From contig NZ_CP010431.2 in NCBI RefSeq assembly GCF_000814845.2, positions 2,294,001 through 2,358,000 of the forward strand: a DNA stretch of 64,000 nucleotides. The letters run 5' to 3'. The translations under genes were made by a program, and so were the position numbers. Under the pieces are notes generated by a model. It was not told the DNA's origin. It saw nothing but the letters and a program-made list of their open reading frames with translations, and ran no database searches. Shown here one piece after another: positions 15,798 through 24,136 of this stretch. Origin of the DNA: Pandoraea sputorum. Lineage in GTDB: Bacteria > Pseudomonadota > Gammaproteobacteria > Burkholderiales > Burkholderiaceae. How positions within the stretch are numbered: position 1 is the stretch's first letter; each line of letters opens with the position of its first letter.

Positions 15798-18206
15798 ATG
15801 ACCGACACCTCCGCCGCCACTCCGTCCGACGCCTCTGCGGATTCGCCCGCGCAAGCCTCCCCTGTGTCTTCCGCTACCGCCCGCAACGCCGCAGCCGAAC
15901 CCTGGTACCCCGATCTCGCGGGGCAACTCGCCGACGGGGAGACGGTGCTGGCCTGGTTGCCCATCGATCTGGATGCGCAGTTGCACTTCGCCCGGGGCGT
16001 GGTCGTGGCGACCGAGCGTCGGGTGCTGGCGCGTGACGCGCGGCGCGACGGCGGATCGAGCCAGTCGCCGTGGCAATCGTGGCCGTACCACGCGGGGCTA
16101 TCGCTCACCCATACGGACCACGCGGGCGTTGGCTCGCTGGAGTTGTGCGATGCGCGCCAGAAGCTGGCGAACTGGCGTTACACACTCGGTCACAATCCGG
16201 CGGCGCTCACGCTGATGGACACAATCGTGCGTCAGCGCGATATCCACGTGGCCGGTCACGCGGCGGTGCATGAGGCAGAAGAGGCGGGCGTCTGCCCGAT
16301 CTGTCAGGCGGAACTGCCGCCCGGCGTGGACGAGTGCCCGCAATGCAATCCCGAGGTAGAAGCCCCGCCGTCGACATGGGCATTGCTCCGGTTGTGGCGT
16401 TTCGCCCGACCGTATCGCTTTGAGTTGTTGGCGGGTTTCCTGCTGACGCTTTGCGCCACGGGCGCGACGTTGATCCCGCCGTATCTGACGATGCCGCTCA
16501 TGGACAACGTGCTGATCCCGTTCCAGAACGGCAAACCCATCGATTACCACCAGGTGGGAATGTATCTGTCCGGTCTGCTGGGGGCCGGTCTGGTCGCCTG
16601 GGTGCTCGGCTGGGCGCGCACATATCTGCTGGCGAAGGTGTCGGAGCGCATCGGCGCGGACCTGCGCACGGCAACGTATTCGCATCTGCTACGGCTGTCG
16701 CTGGAGTATTTCGGCGGCAAGCGCACGGGGGACCTGATGGCGCGTATCGGCTCGGAGAGCGATCGCATCTGCGTGTTCCTGTCACTGCACTTGCTGGACT
16801 TCGCGACGGACGTGCTGATGATCGTCATGACGGCGGTCATTCTGGTGTCGATCAATCCGTGGCTGGCCGTGGTGACGCTTCTGCCGCTGCCGTTCATCGC
16901 GTGGCTGATCCATCTGGTACGTGATCGCCTGCGTCATGGCTTCGAGAAGGTCGATCGGATCTGGTCGGAAATCACCAACGTGCTCGCCGACACGATTCCG
17001 GGCATTCGCGTGGTCAAGGCGTTTGCGCAGGAAAACCGTGAGGTCGCGCGCTTCAAGGAAGCCAACCGACACAACCTGATGGTCAACGACCGGGTGAACA
17101 AGGTTTGGTCGCTGTTCACGCCGACGGTGACGTTCCTCACCGAAGTGGGCCTGCTGGTGGTCTGGATCTTCGGTATCTGGCAGGTCTCGAAACACGAAAT
17201 CACGGTCGGGGTGCTGGCCGCGTTCCTCACGTACATCAGCCGCTTCTATACGCGTCTGGATTCGATGAGCCGCATCGTCTCGGTTACGCAAAAGGCGGCC
17301 GCCGGCGCGAAGCGCATCTTCGACATTCTCGATCACGTCTCGAACGTGCCGGAGCCGGTCAATCCGGTGCATCTGAAGGAAGTGAAGGGCGCCATCGATC
17401 TGCGCGACATCGGTTTCCGCTACGGCAACCGGGCGGTGATTCGCGGGATGGATCTGCGCATTGCGCCGGGCGAGATGATCGGTCTGGTCGGCCACAGCGG
17501 CTCGGGCAAGAGCACGCTGGTGAACCTGATCTGCCGCTTCTACGATGTGGCCGAGGGTTCGATTCAGATCGACGGCGTGGACATTCGCGCGCTGCCGGTG
17601 TCGGACTTCCGTCGCAACGTTGGGCTGGTCTTGCAGGAGCCGTTCCTGTTCTTCGGCACGATTGCGGACAACATCGCTTACGGCAAACCGGACGCAACGC
17701 GCGCAGAGATCGTCGCAGCCGCGCGCGCAGCCCATGCGCACGAGTTCATTCTGCGTTTGCCGCACGGGTACGACTCGCTCGTAGGCGAGCGGGGTCAGGC
17801 GCTGTCGGGGGGCGAACGTCAACGTATCTCCATCGCCCGCGCGCTGCTGATCGATCCGAGAATTCTGATTCTCGACGAGGCGACATCCTCGGTCGACACG
17901 GCCACGGAAAAGGAAATTCAGAAGGCGCTCGACAACCTCGTCAAGGGACGCACGACCATTGCGATTGCCCACCGGTTGTCGACGCTGCGCAAGGCCGACC
18001 GGCTCGTGGTGCTCGATCGCGGCAAGATCGTCGAAGTGGGCAACCACGATGAACTGATTGCCCGCGAAGGCGCGTACTACAAGCTCTATCAGGCGCAGCA
18101 GCGCAATGTCGATACGGATATCGACGAGGTCGTCGCCTCGGCCGAAGCGGCCGCCACGGTCGCGGCAGTGACTGCAGCACCGGCACAGCCGCTGTCCATC
18201 AACTAA
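15798..18206 (+). CDS. Cyanophycin-associated ABC exporter (permease fused to ATPase, N-terminal zinc ribbon)
   Basis: An 802-residue half-transporter. Residues 1-200 are an unusual extension with a CPIC...CPQC zinc ribbon near 166-182. A six-helix exporter membrane domain follows (about 215-500), then an ATPase domain with Walker A GHSGSGKST (near 565), signature LSGGERQ (near 668), Walker B ILILDEATSSVD (near 690) and the AIAHR switch histidine. Proteins of this type are found next to cyanophycin genes in many Burkholderiales and are named for that; the cargo is not known. I start at the ATG at 15798 (MTDTSAATPSD); no good binding site is visible and an upstream TTG at 15756 is open in frame. 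DUF1854 follows 41 bases later. Confidence 0.9.
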   Translation: MTDTSAATPSDASADSPAQASPVSSATARNAAAEPWYPDLAGQLADGETVLAWLPIDLDAQLHFARGVVVATERRVLARDARRDGGSSQSPWQSWPYHAGLSLTHTDHAGVGSLELCDARQKLANWRYTLGHNPAALTLMDTIVRQRDIHVAGHAAVHEAEEAGVCPICQAELPPGVDECPQCNPEVEAPPSTWALLRLWRFARPYRFELLAGFLLTLCATGATLIPPYLTMPLMDNVLIPFQNGKPIDYHQVGMYLSGLLGAGLVAWVLGWARTYLLAKVSERIGADLRTATYSHLLRLSLEYFGGKRTGDLMARIGSESDRICVFLSLHLLDFATDVLMIVMTAVILVSINPWLAVVTLLPLPFIAWLIHLVRDRLRHGFEKVDRIWSEITNVLADTIPGIRVVKAFAQENREVARFKEANRHNLMVNDRVNKVWSLFTPTVTFLTEVGLLVVWIFGIWQVSKHEITVGVLAAFLTYISRFYTRLDSMSRIVSVTQKAAAGAKRIFDILDHVSNVPEPVNPVHLKEVKGAIDLRDIGFRYGNRAVIRGMDLRIAPGEMIGLVGHSGSGKSTLVNLICRFYDVAEGSIQIDGVDIRALPVSDFRRNVGLVLQEPFLFFGTIADNIAYGKPDATRAEIVAAARAAHAHEFILRLPHGYDSLVGERGQALSGGERQRISIARALLIDPRILILDEATSSVDTATEKEIQKALDNLVKGRTTIAIAHRLSTLRKADRLVVLDRGKIVEVGNHDELIAREGAYYKLYQAQQRNVDTDIDEVVASAEAAATVAAVTAAPAQPLSIN

Positions 18207-18247
18207 TCGCAGATTGACCGTCAACAGAACCGTTCGCGAAGACTCCT

Positions 18248-18715
18248 ATGCAGATCGATTTCACCCTGTCGCGCAACGCCTTCGGCCGTTTGGTGCTGAC
18301 CGATGCCGAGGGCGTGGCCCATGAGGGCGTGGTGCCCGTGAGGGCCTTTCCGATTGCCGCGCCGGACGAAGGGCTGGCGCTCGTGAGCACGGAAGGGCGC
18401 GAGCTGGTCTGGCTCGACTCGCTCGACGTGCTGCCGGCAGCCATGCGGGTGCTCGTCTCGGAGGAACTTGCCGCGCGCGAGTTCATGCCCGAAGTGCTGC
18501 GCATCAAGGGCGTGTCGACGTATGCGACACCCAGCACCTGGACCGTTGAGACGAACCGTGGCGAAGCGTCGTTCGTGCTTCGCGGCGAAGAGGACATTCG
18601 CCGTCTCGGTGGACAGACGCTGCTCATCACCGATAACCACGGCATTCACTTCCTGATTCGCGACACGGGCACGCTGGACAAGCCCAGCCGCAAGATTCTC
18701 GACCGCTTCCTGTAA
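18248..18715 (+). CDS. DUF1854 protein, cyanophycin-associated
   Basis: A 155-residue soluble protein without signal or membrane segment, matching the DUF1854 family that accompanies cyanophycin synthetase and the zinc-ribbon exporter. Features include VPVRAFPIAAPDEGLALV, the acidic EGRELVWLDSLD stretch and a FLIRDTGTLDKPSRKILDRF tail. Its function is not known. It lies 41 bases downstream of the exporter on the same strand, so the two are probably one transcript, and a role as partner of the exporter is a fair guess. The ribosome binding site is weak (GAAGA). Confidence 0.85.
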   Translation: MQIDFTLSRNAFGRLVLTDAEGVAHEGVVPVRAFPIAAPDEGLALVSTEGRELVWLDSLDVLPAAMRVLVSEELAAREFMPEVLRIKGVSTYATPSTWTVETNRGEASFVLRGEEDIRRLGGQTLLITDNHGIHFLIRDTGTLDKPSRKILDRFL

Positions 18716-18802
18716 CGTCTGGTTGCACGATTCGGGTTAGCGCACTTCGCTGCACCTCGGCACACTGGTAAAATCCATGCTTTTGATTTTGCGGTGATGC
18801 CG

Positions 18803-19711
18803 ATGTGGTTCAAGAATCTTCAGTTGCACCGAATTCCTGCCGGTTGGTCCATGAGCGTCGCGCAAATGGAAGAGGCGCTCGAGAAGCACGCCTTCCGTGA
18901 GGGCGGCAGCCTCGAAATGCAGGTACAGGGCTGGGCGCCGCCGCGCGATGGCGGCGAGCTCGTGCACAGCATCAATCGTCAGTTCCTGCTGGCTTATCGC
19001 GCCGAAAAGAAGCTGCTCCCGACGACCGTCGTCAATCAGGTGACGCGTGCCAAGGCCGCCGAGCTTGAGGAGCAGCAAGGCTTCAAGCCGGGGCGCAAGC
19101 AGATGCGCGAACTCAAGGAGCAGGTCACGGACGAATTGCTGCCGCGTGCGTTCGGCATTCGTCGCGACACGCGTGTGTGGATCGATCCGGTCAATCGCTG
19201 GCTGGTCATCGACGCCGCGTCGCCCGCCAAGGCCGACGAAGTGCGCAGCTTGCTGCTCAAGACGCTGGACATCACGCTTGAGAACGTCGAGCTCAACGAA
19301 GCGCCGGTGTCCGTGATGACGTCGTGGCTGGCTGGCAATGAAGCGCCGGGCGGCTTCACCGTCGATCAGGACGTGGAACTGCGCTCGAATACCGACGAAA
19401 AGGCGGCCGTGCGCTACGTGGCGCACCCGCTCGATGGCGCGGATGTGCGTCAGCACATCGAAGCTGGCAAGCGCTGCACGAAGCTGGCGATGACGTGGAA
19501 CGACCGCATCTCGTTCGTGCTCACCGACGCGTTCATCATCAAGCGCATTACGCCGCTCGACATCATCAAGGACGCTGCCGACCCCACCGCAGAAGGCGAA
19601 GCCGAGAAGTTCGATGCCGACGTCGCGCTCATGACCGGCGAACTCGCCCGTATGCTCGACGATCTGGTCGAAGCCGTAGGCGGTGAACGTCAGATGGACA
19701 AGGCGGCCTGA
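18803..19711 (+). CDS. rdgC: Recombination-associated protein RdgC
   Basis: A 302-residue DNA-binding ring protein that modulates RecA activity at replication forks. It opens with [15 protein letters not shown], the family signature start, and has the conserved [19 protein letters not shown] and [13 protein letters not shown] segments as well as the ending DALMTGEL-like region. Length is as usual. I chose the ATG at 18803 by family alignment, with GGTGA 5 bases ahead; a GTG at 18794 and ATG at 18797 are in frame. It is a lone gene ending at a strong terminator shared with the convergent SDR gene. Confidence 0.95.
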   Translation: MWFKNLQLHRIPAGWSMSVAQMEEALEKHAFREGGSLEMQVQGWAPPRDGGELVHSINRQFLLAYRAEKKLLPTTVVNQVTRAKAAELEEQQGFKPGRKQMRELKEQVTDELLPRAFGIRRDTRVWIDPVNRWLVIDAASPAKADEVRSLLLKTLDITLENVELNEAPVSVMTSWLAGNEAPGGFTVDQDVELRSNTDEKAAVRYVAHPLDGADVRQHIEAGKRCTKLAMTWNDRISFVLTDAFIIKRITPLDIIKDAADPTAEGEAEKFDADVALMTGELARMLDDLVEAVGGERQMDKAA

Positions 19712-19770
19712 TCCGGCTGGACGGGAGCTTGGGTGAGCTCTGGTACTCGCCTGTGGCTCAAACAAGACAA

Positions 19771-19807
19771 AACGCCGCGATACCTGAAAGGGTGTCGCGG
19801 CGTTTTT
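19771..19807. terminator. Bidirectional terminator between rdgC and the SDR gene
   Basis: Stem of 14 bases with one mismatch (19771-19784 with 19791-19804), loop TGAAAG, then TTTTT on the plus strand. An A run ahead of the stem gives a T tail on the minus strand too. Confidence 0.9.
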
Positions 19808-19838
19808 GTTGGCGAGCGCGAAATCTTTCGAGACCTTT

Positions 19839-20555
19839 TCAGGACTGCGCTTCGGCTTCCAGATCGATCAGATAGACGCCCTGCGACAGACCTTGTTTGA
19901 CCTGGCGCGTGGCGTCGTCGACGCTCACCTCCAACGCGCCCGCTTCGATGGCCTCGTAAGCCTGACGCACGACATCGGACGGCGCGCTTTTTTTTGCGTC
20001 GAAGCCGCTCGTGAGATCGGTGTCGATGTAACCCGCATGCAGGCCGATCACCTGCGTGTTCTGGGCGCTGAGTTCGCGCCGGACACCGTTCGTCAGCGAC
20101 CACGCGGCCGACTTGGTGATGGCATATTCGGGAATGCTGCTCGAAGTGATCCAGCTAACGACCGAGAGCACGTTGAGCAGTGCGCCGCCGCCGTTGTTGC
20201 CGAGGATAGGCGCAAATGCCTGCGTCATGGCCAGCACGCCGAACAGGTTGGTTTCGAGCGTTTCGCGCAGCAGCTCGGTGGAACCCGGCTGGGTCAAGCC
20301 CTGGGTCAGGCGAGCGATCCCGGCGTTGTTGATGAGCAGGGTCACGTCGCCCGCGAGTTGCGCAGCGGCCGCGACGTCGTCCGGATTATTGACGTCGAGC
20401 TTGACGGGAATCACGCCCGGCAGCGTCACCTTCGACGGGTCGCGCGAACCTGCATAGACCTTCTTCGCGCCGAGCGCCAGCGCCTGTTTGGCAAATTCAA
20501 GGCCGAGGCCCCGGTTGGCGCCAGTCACGAACACAACCGCATCTTTGATCTTCAT
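19839..20555 (-). CDS. SDR-family NAD(P)-dependent oxidoreductase
   Basis: A 238-residue classical short-chain dehydrogenase. The cofactor motif TGANRGLG lies near residue 11, NNAG in the middle, and the active-site set is complete: Ser in VLSVVSW and Tyr/Lys in EYAITKSAA. The substrate is unknown. Start at the ATG at 20555 (MKIKDAVVFVTG) with GGAG 8 bases ahead. It is divergent from a TetR regulator, which probably represses it. The coding strand carries a run of eight A (plus-strand T at 19988-19995) within the FDAKKSAP codons, rare in such a GC-rich genome and prone to slippage. Confidence 0.9.
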   Translation of the reverse strand: MKIKDAVVFVTGANRGLGLEFAKQALALGAKKVYAGSRDPSKVTLPGVIPVKLDVNNPDDVAAAAQLAGDVTLLINNAGIARLTQGLTQPGSTELLRETLETNLFGVLAMTQAFAPILGNNGGGALLNVLSVVSWITSSSIPEYAITKSAAWSLTNGVRRELSAQNTQVIGLHAGYIDTDLTSGFDAKKSAPSDVVRQAYEAIEAGALEVSVDDATRQVKQGLSQGVYLIDLEAEAQS

Positions 20556-20761
20556 TTCACTGCTCCAGCAAGATAAGTGGGCCGCGCCAGTCGGGCGCAC
20601 GGCGTAAGGTTTCGGCTATACTTCATGACAATTGTGATCGCCATCGTCATTTGCGTTGCATTGTGCCGACTCCGTTGTACTAATGTCAATGGTGATCGAC
20701 ATTGTCTTTTTCGATGAGTCCGATAGCGGCGATTGCGCCGTCGACGGACGGGGAGTGATCA
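20556..20761. promoter_or_regulatory. Divergent promoter region of the SDR and TetR genes
   Basis: The region holds an inverted repeat AATGTC at 20682-20687 with GACATT at 20698-20703, spacing 10. The word GTGATCG appears twice, near 20634 and 20692. It is a candidate TetR operator by position and symmetry. Confidence 0.45.
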
Positions 20762-21373
20762 ATGGGTATTTCCAGAGAGCAGGCCGCAGAGAACCGCGAG
20801 GCGATCGTCAGTGCGGCCGACCGGCTGTTTCGCGAGCGTGGCGTCGATGCGGTCGGGCTGACGGCGTTGATGAAGGAGGCCGGTTTCACGCAGGGTGGCT
20901 TTTATAACCACTTCAAGTCGAAGGATGCGCTCGTCTCGGCCGTGATGGCGCGAGCGATGGCCGCCAACGAAGTGCTGATGGCGCAAGGCATGGGTGAGGC
21001 GTCGGGCGATCCGGCTGTCGCGTCGAAGGTCGGTGTCGAGCAGTATCTGTCGACGGCGCATCGTGACGATGTGGCGTGCGGTTGCCCGGTGGCTGGGTTC
21101 GCTGGCGACGTCCCACGCATTGGCGAGGAGGCGCAGGCTTGTTACGCGAAGGGACTGGCGGCGTCGCTCGAACGAATGACGGCGGCAGGCGTTGCCCGAG
21201 GGCTAACGCGGGAGCAGGCGACGCGCAATGCCATGGCGCGATTCTCGCAGATGGTCGGCTCGTTGATTCTGTCGCGCGCGGTGGTCGAAGCCGACCCGGC
21301 GCTATCCGAAGCGCTGCTGGCGGCGGGACGTGAAGCGACTGAAGCGTCCGAGGCGGGGCACGCGAACAATTGA
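20762..21373 (+). CDS. TetR/AcrR-family transcriptional regulator
   Basis: A 203-residue repressor. The N-terminal helix-turn-helix is canonical (EAIVSAADRLFRERG, then GGFYNHFKSKDALV). The C-terminal ligand domain has a DDVACGCPVAGFAGDV segment with two close cysteines, which could make it sensitive to electrophiles or redox state; this is an inference. GGGGAG stands 8 bases before the ATG. It is divergent from the SDR gene, the usual arrangement for a repressor and its single target. Confidence 0.9.
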   Translation: MGISREQAAENREAIVSAADRLFRERGVDAVGLTALMKEAGFTQGGFYNHFKSKDALVSAVMARAMAANEVLMAQGMGEASGDPAVASKVGVEQYLSTAHRDDVACGCPVAGFAGDVPRIGEEAQACYAKGLAASLERMTAAGVARGLTREQATRNAMARFSQMVGSLILSRAVVEADPALSEALLAAGREATEASEAGHANN

Positions 21374-21401
21374 GCGCCGGGGCGCGATGACGCCGTGTCC
21401 G

Positions 21402-22307
21402 TCAATCCGGCGACCAGCGCCACGTCGCGCGTAGCTGGTCGCGCAGAAAGTCGATGAATACCCGCGTGCGTGGCGCAACATGACGGCTATGTGGATACAC
21501 GGCGTGCAGTGGCGCGGCCGGAATCCGAAGCGACGGTAGCACGCGTACCAGTCGCCCCGCCTGGATATCGTCGCTGACGTCAAAGATCGATTTCTGTGCG
21601 ATGCCTGCGCCATGCAGGGCGAGTTCGTGTGCGGTGTCGCCGTCGTCTACGACGTATGTATCCGGCACTTGTACGCGCAATGTTTCGGACTGCGATACGA
21701 AACGCCAGTCGCCATGTGGCGAGTTGCCAAACAAAATGCAGTCGTGCTGCCGAAGGTCGCCGACGTCCTCGGGCGTGCCGCGTCGTTTCAGATACTCGGG
21801 CGACGCGATAAGTACCCGGTAATTCGGGGCCAGCTCCTGCGCGACAAGACTTGAATCGGGTAGGGTGCCGACGCGGATCGCCACGTCGATGCCGTGCGCG
21901 ACCAGATCGACCCACAAGTCGCTCAGTGACAGATGTACCTTCACATCCGGGTGGCGTTCGCGAAACGCGACCAGGAGCGGTGTCAGATGACGACGCCCGA
22001 ACGCGCGCGGGGCGCTGATGCGCAGCACCCCGCCGACGGTGCCCGCCTGCCGCGTCATCAGCCGTTCCGCCTCGGCAATCTCCGCCAGAATCCGCTGGCA
22101 GCACGCGTGAAACACCTGCCCCTCTTCGGTGAGCGCCTGTTTGCGCGTGGTGCGATTGAGCAGGCGCACGCCGAGGCGCTGCTCCAGCAACCCGAGCCGT
22201 TTGCTCACGACGGCGAGCGACAACCCCAGCTCGCGCGCGGCCGCCGACATGCTACCGGTAGCGACAACTCGGTCAAAGAGCGTGAGATCCAGCGTCTGGT
22301 CGATCAT
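21402..22307 (-). CDS. LysR-family transcriptional regulator
   Basis: A 301-residue LysR-type regulator of the short CrgA/DsdC-like group. The helix-turn-helix is in MSAAARELGLSLAVVSKRLG and LLNRTTRKQALTEEG. The effector domain includes HGIDVAIRVGTLPDSSLVA. I start at the ATG at 22307 (MIDQTLDLTLFDRV); a TTG at 22325 is also in frame and neither has a good binding site. It is divergent from the SDR gene at 22472 and probably controls it. Confidence 0.9.
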   Translation of the reverse strand: MIDQTLDLTLFDRVVATGSMSAAARELGLSLAVVSKRLGLLEQRLGVRLLNRTTRKQALTEEGQVFHACCQRILAEIAEAERLMTRQAGTVGGVLRISAPRAFGRRHLTPLLVAFRERHPDVKVHLSLSDLWVDLVAHGIDVAIRVGTLPDSSLVAQELAPNYRVLIASPEYLKRRGTPEDVGDLRQHDCILFGNSPHGDWRFVSQSETLRVQVPDTYVVDDGDTAHELALHGAGIAQKSIFDVSDDIQAGRLVRVLPSLRIPAAPLHAVYPHSRHVAPRTRVFIDFLRDQLRATWRWSPD

Positions 22308-22471
22308 CGTGGTGATAATTATCAAAAATTTGTAGAGAGTGATTCAGTTCTTCGAGGGATTATCGTCTTGCGTGGAGAGGATCACAATAGCCTCATGACG
22401 TTGCTTCCGGGTTGCGACGTCGCAGTTGTCTTCTCCTTCCGATTTCATCGATCTCATTCTGGAGTCACACC

Positions 22472-23185
22472 ATGTTCAATTTCGAAGGCCAGCGCGTGCT
22501 GGTGATTGGCGGCAGTTCCGGCATTGGCCGTGCCGCCGCACAGGCGTTTGCCAAGGCGGGGGCGGTCGTCACGATTGCCTCGCGCAGTCAGGCGAAGCTC
22601 GACGAAGCGCTGGCGACGATCGGCAGTACGGCGCGCGCCGTCGTGCTCGATACCGGCGACGTGGCCGCCGTCGAACGATTCTTCGCCGACCATGCACCGT
22701 GGCAACACGTCGTGATCTCAGCGGCGCAAACGCCGACCGGTCAGGTGCGCAAGCTCTCGCTCGACGACGCGCATGCGGCGTTCGACAGCAAGTTCTGGGG
22801 GACGTATCACGTGGCGAAGTTCGCGCGTATCGAGGACGGCGGATCTCTCACGCTGACGTCGGGCTATCTGAGCGTGCGGCCGAACACGTCGTCGGTGGTG
22901 CAGGGGGCGATTAACGCGGCGGTGGAGGCATTGGGGCGCGGGCTGGCGCTGGAATTGTCGCCGGTTCGCGTCAACACCGTGTCGCCGGGGCTGACGGTCA
23001 CGCCGTTGTGGAACAAGCTTGCCGAAGCGGACCGCGAAGCGATGTATCACAACGCAGCGCAGCGATTGCCAGCACGTCGGGTCGTCGCGGCGGAAGACGT
23101 GGCAAATACCATCCTGTATCTCGCCGGTACGCCGAGTGCGACAGGCTCCACGGTGCTGATCGACGCGGGTGGCGCTATCGCCTGA
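22472..23185 (+). CDS. SDR-family protein lacking the usual YxxxK pair
   Basis: A 237-residue Rossmann-fold protein of the short-chain dehydrogenase family. The cofactor motif GGSSGIGRAAA is intact and the C-terminal GSTVLIDAGGAIA is typical. The active site is not: where family members read YxxxK, this protein reads QGAIN (SVVQGAINAAVEALGRGLALEL). A Ser is still present in LTLTSGYL. It may be a reductase using other residues, or a cofactor-binding regulator. Start at the ATG at 22472 with GGAG ahead. It is divergent from a LysR gene. Confidence 0.85.
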   Translation: MFNFEGQRVLVIGGSSGIGRAAAQAFAKAGAVVTIASRSQAKLDEALATIGSTARAVVLDTGDVAAVERFFADHAPWQHVVISAAQTPTGQVRKLSLDDAHAAFDSKFWGTYHVAKFARIEDGGSLTLTSGYLSVRPNTSSVVQGAINAAVEALGRGLALELSPVRVNTVSPGLTVTPLWNKLAEADREAMYHNAAQRLPARRVVAAEDVANTILYLAGTPSATGSTVLIDAGGAIA

Positions 23186-23280
23186 GGCCCTTCGATCTGG
23201 CCCGTCGGACGCTGAAAAATGCTGCGCCGCCACATCCTCCCGGCCCCGAAGTTGCGTTCTTTTTGATGTCACGCAAACGC

Positions 23281-23307
23281 GGTATACCCGAATCACTTTC
23301 GGGTACC
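23281..23307. repeat. Hairpin ahead of the 49-residue gene
   Basis: ACCCGAA at 23286-23292 pairs with TTCGGGT at 23298-23304 across TCACT, and GGTA/TACC extend the stem with one bulge. No T run follows, so it may be a 3' end hairpin of the SDR transcript or an operator for the next gene. Confidence 0.45.
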
Positions 23308-23373
23308 TATTTCGATAGGGATTGCCTAGAATGAAGTCGTGCCATCCCGTGACATCGAAGAATGGAGGCCACT

Positions 23374-23523
23374 ATGCTGACAGGGAGCTTGATTGGGACT
23401 TTGGTGATAGCGCTGGTCGTGGGCGCGGCAGTGGCCTGGCTGGCGAATCGCAACTGGTGCCGGGAGCATCCGGCGGCGCGCCACACGTGGCGACGCCACC
23501 GTCGTGACGTCCGGCACGGTTGA
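23374..23523 (+). CDS. Small single-pass membrane protein of 49 residues
   Basis: MLTGSLIGTLVIALVVGAAV forms a clear N-terminal membrane helix. It is followed by WLANRNWCREHP and a very basic His/Arg tail ending RRHRRDVRHG, so the tail should lie in the cytoplasm by the positive-inside rule. GGAGG is 6 bases before the ATG, and a strong terminator starts 40 bases after the stop, so this looks like a complete short transcription unit. I recognise no family. Confidence 0.65.
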   Translation: MLTGSLIGTLVIALVVGAAVAWLANRNWCREHPAARHTWRRHRRDVRHG

Positions 23524-23562
23524 GTCGTGTCGAGAGATTCGGGCGAACGGCCCGGACAAATG

Positions 23563-23590
23563 AAAAGCCCGCCTTCCGGCGGGCTTTTTT
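23563..23590. terminator. Bidirectional terminator
   Basis: Perfect stem of 11 bases (AAAAGCCCGCC with GGCGGGCTTTT) and loop TTCC, followed by a T run on the plus strand and, by symmetry, on the minus strand. It serves the 49-residue gene and the convergent 62-residue gene. Confidence 0.92.
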
Positions 23591-23624
23591 GCGACTACAG
23601 ACACCTCTACATCTGGCTGGGCGC

Positions 23625-23813
23625 TCAGGCAACGGCCTGAAGGAAGTACTTGCCCTGAACAGTCAGGCGGGGTGACTTCGCTCCCGTCTCCAACTCTTCC
23701 CACTCGATCAGTTTGCTCTCAAGCAACGATTCGAGGTCAGGGCGATCCAGCTCCACTTGCTCCGGAGCATCCTTCACCAGCATCAGGGTGGCAAATTCAT
23801 GATGACTCAGCAT
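23625..23813 (-). CDS. Conserved small acidic protein of 62 residues, function unknown
   Basis: The product MLSHHEFATLMLVKDAPEQV... is acidic and predicted to be helical, with a LDRPDLESLLESKLIEWEEL core and an LTVQGKYFLQAV ending that resembles the tail of a winged-helix or MarR-like fold. It is too short for a full DNA-binding domain. GGAG lies 7 bases before the ATG and the gene ends at the shared terminator. I recall similar small proteins in Burkholderia but cannot name a function. Confidence 0.6.
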   Translation of the reverse strand: MLSHHEFATLMLVKDAPEQVELDRPDLESLLESKLIEWEELETGAKSPRLTVQGKYFLQAVA

Positions 23814-24136
23814 CTTCGTCTCCCGGTTTGCGGTTCCACAGGGGGGTCCCTCGTCAGGGACTTTAAGGATAGGTCACGAAAAAGACGCTTGCGCGACAAA
23901 ATTCGTACTTTCGATGCTGCTTTGCAGCACTTCTCGTGTTGGACTTTCCCACGCAGAGAATAGGCTTTGCTGATGACATTGGCATGTCAATCGTCTAGCA
24001 TTTCGCAACGCCATAAACGTATTCAAAATGCATCGTGCTGCTGCGTTGCGGCAATGGTGTTTTTTGGGCAATTTGCGGGGGTGCCTGGGGGTTGCCCTGC
24101 TTATTAGCGGTTTGCAGGAGGTCAAGGGGCGGTAGA
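23814..24136. other. 323-base intergenic region upstream of minC
   Basis: No gene seen. It is AT-richer than average and holds TGACAT-TGGC-ATGTCA at 23974-23989, a perfect dyad, and a small hairpin TGCTGC-TTT-GCAGCA at 23915-23929. The minCDE promoter should be here, and the promoter of the 62-residue gene at its left end. Confidence 0.5.
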
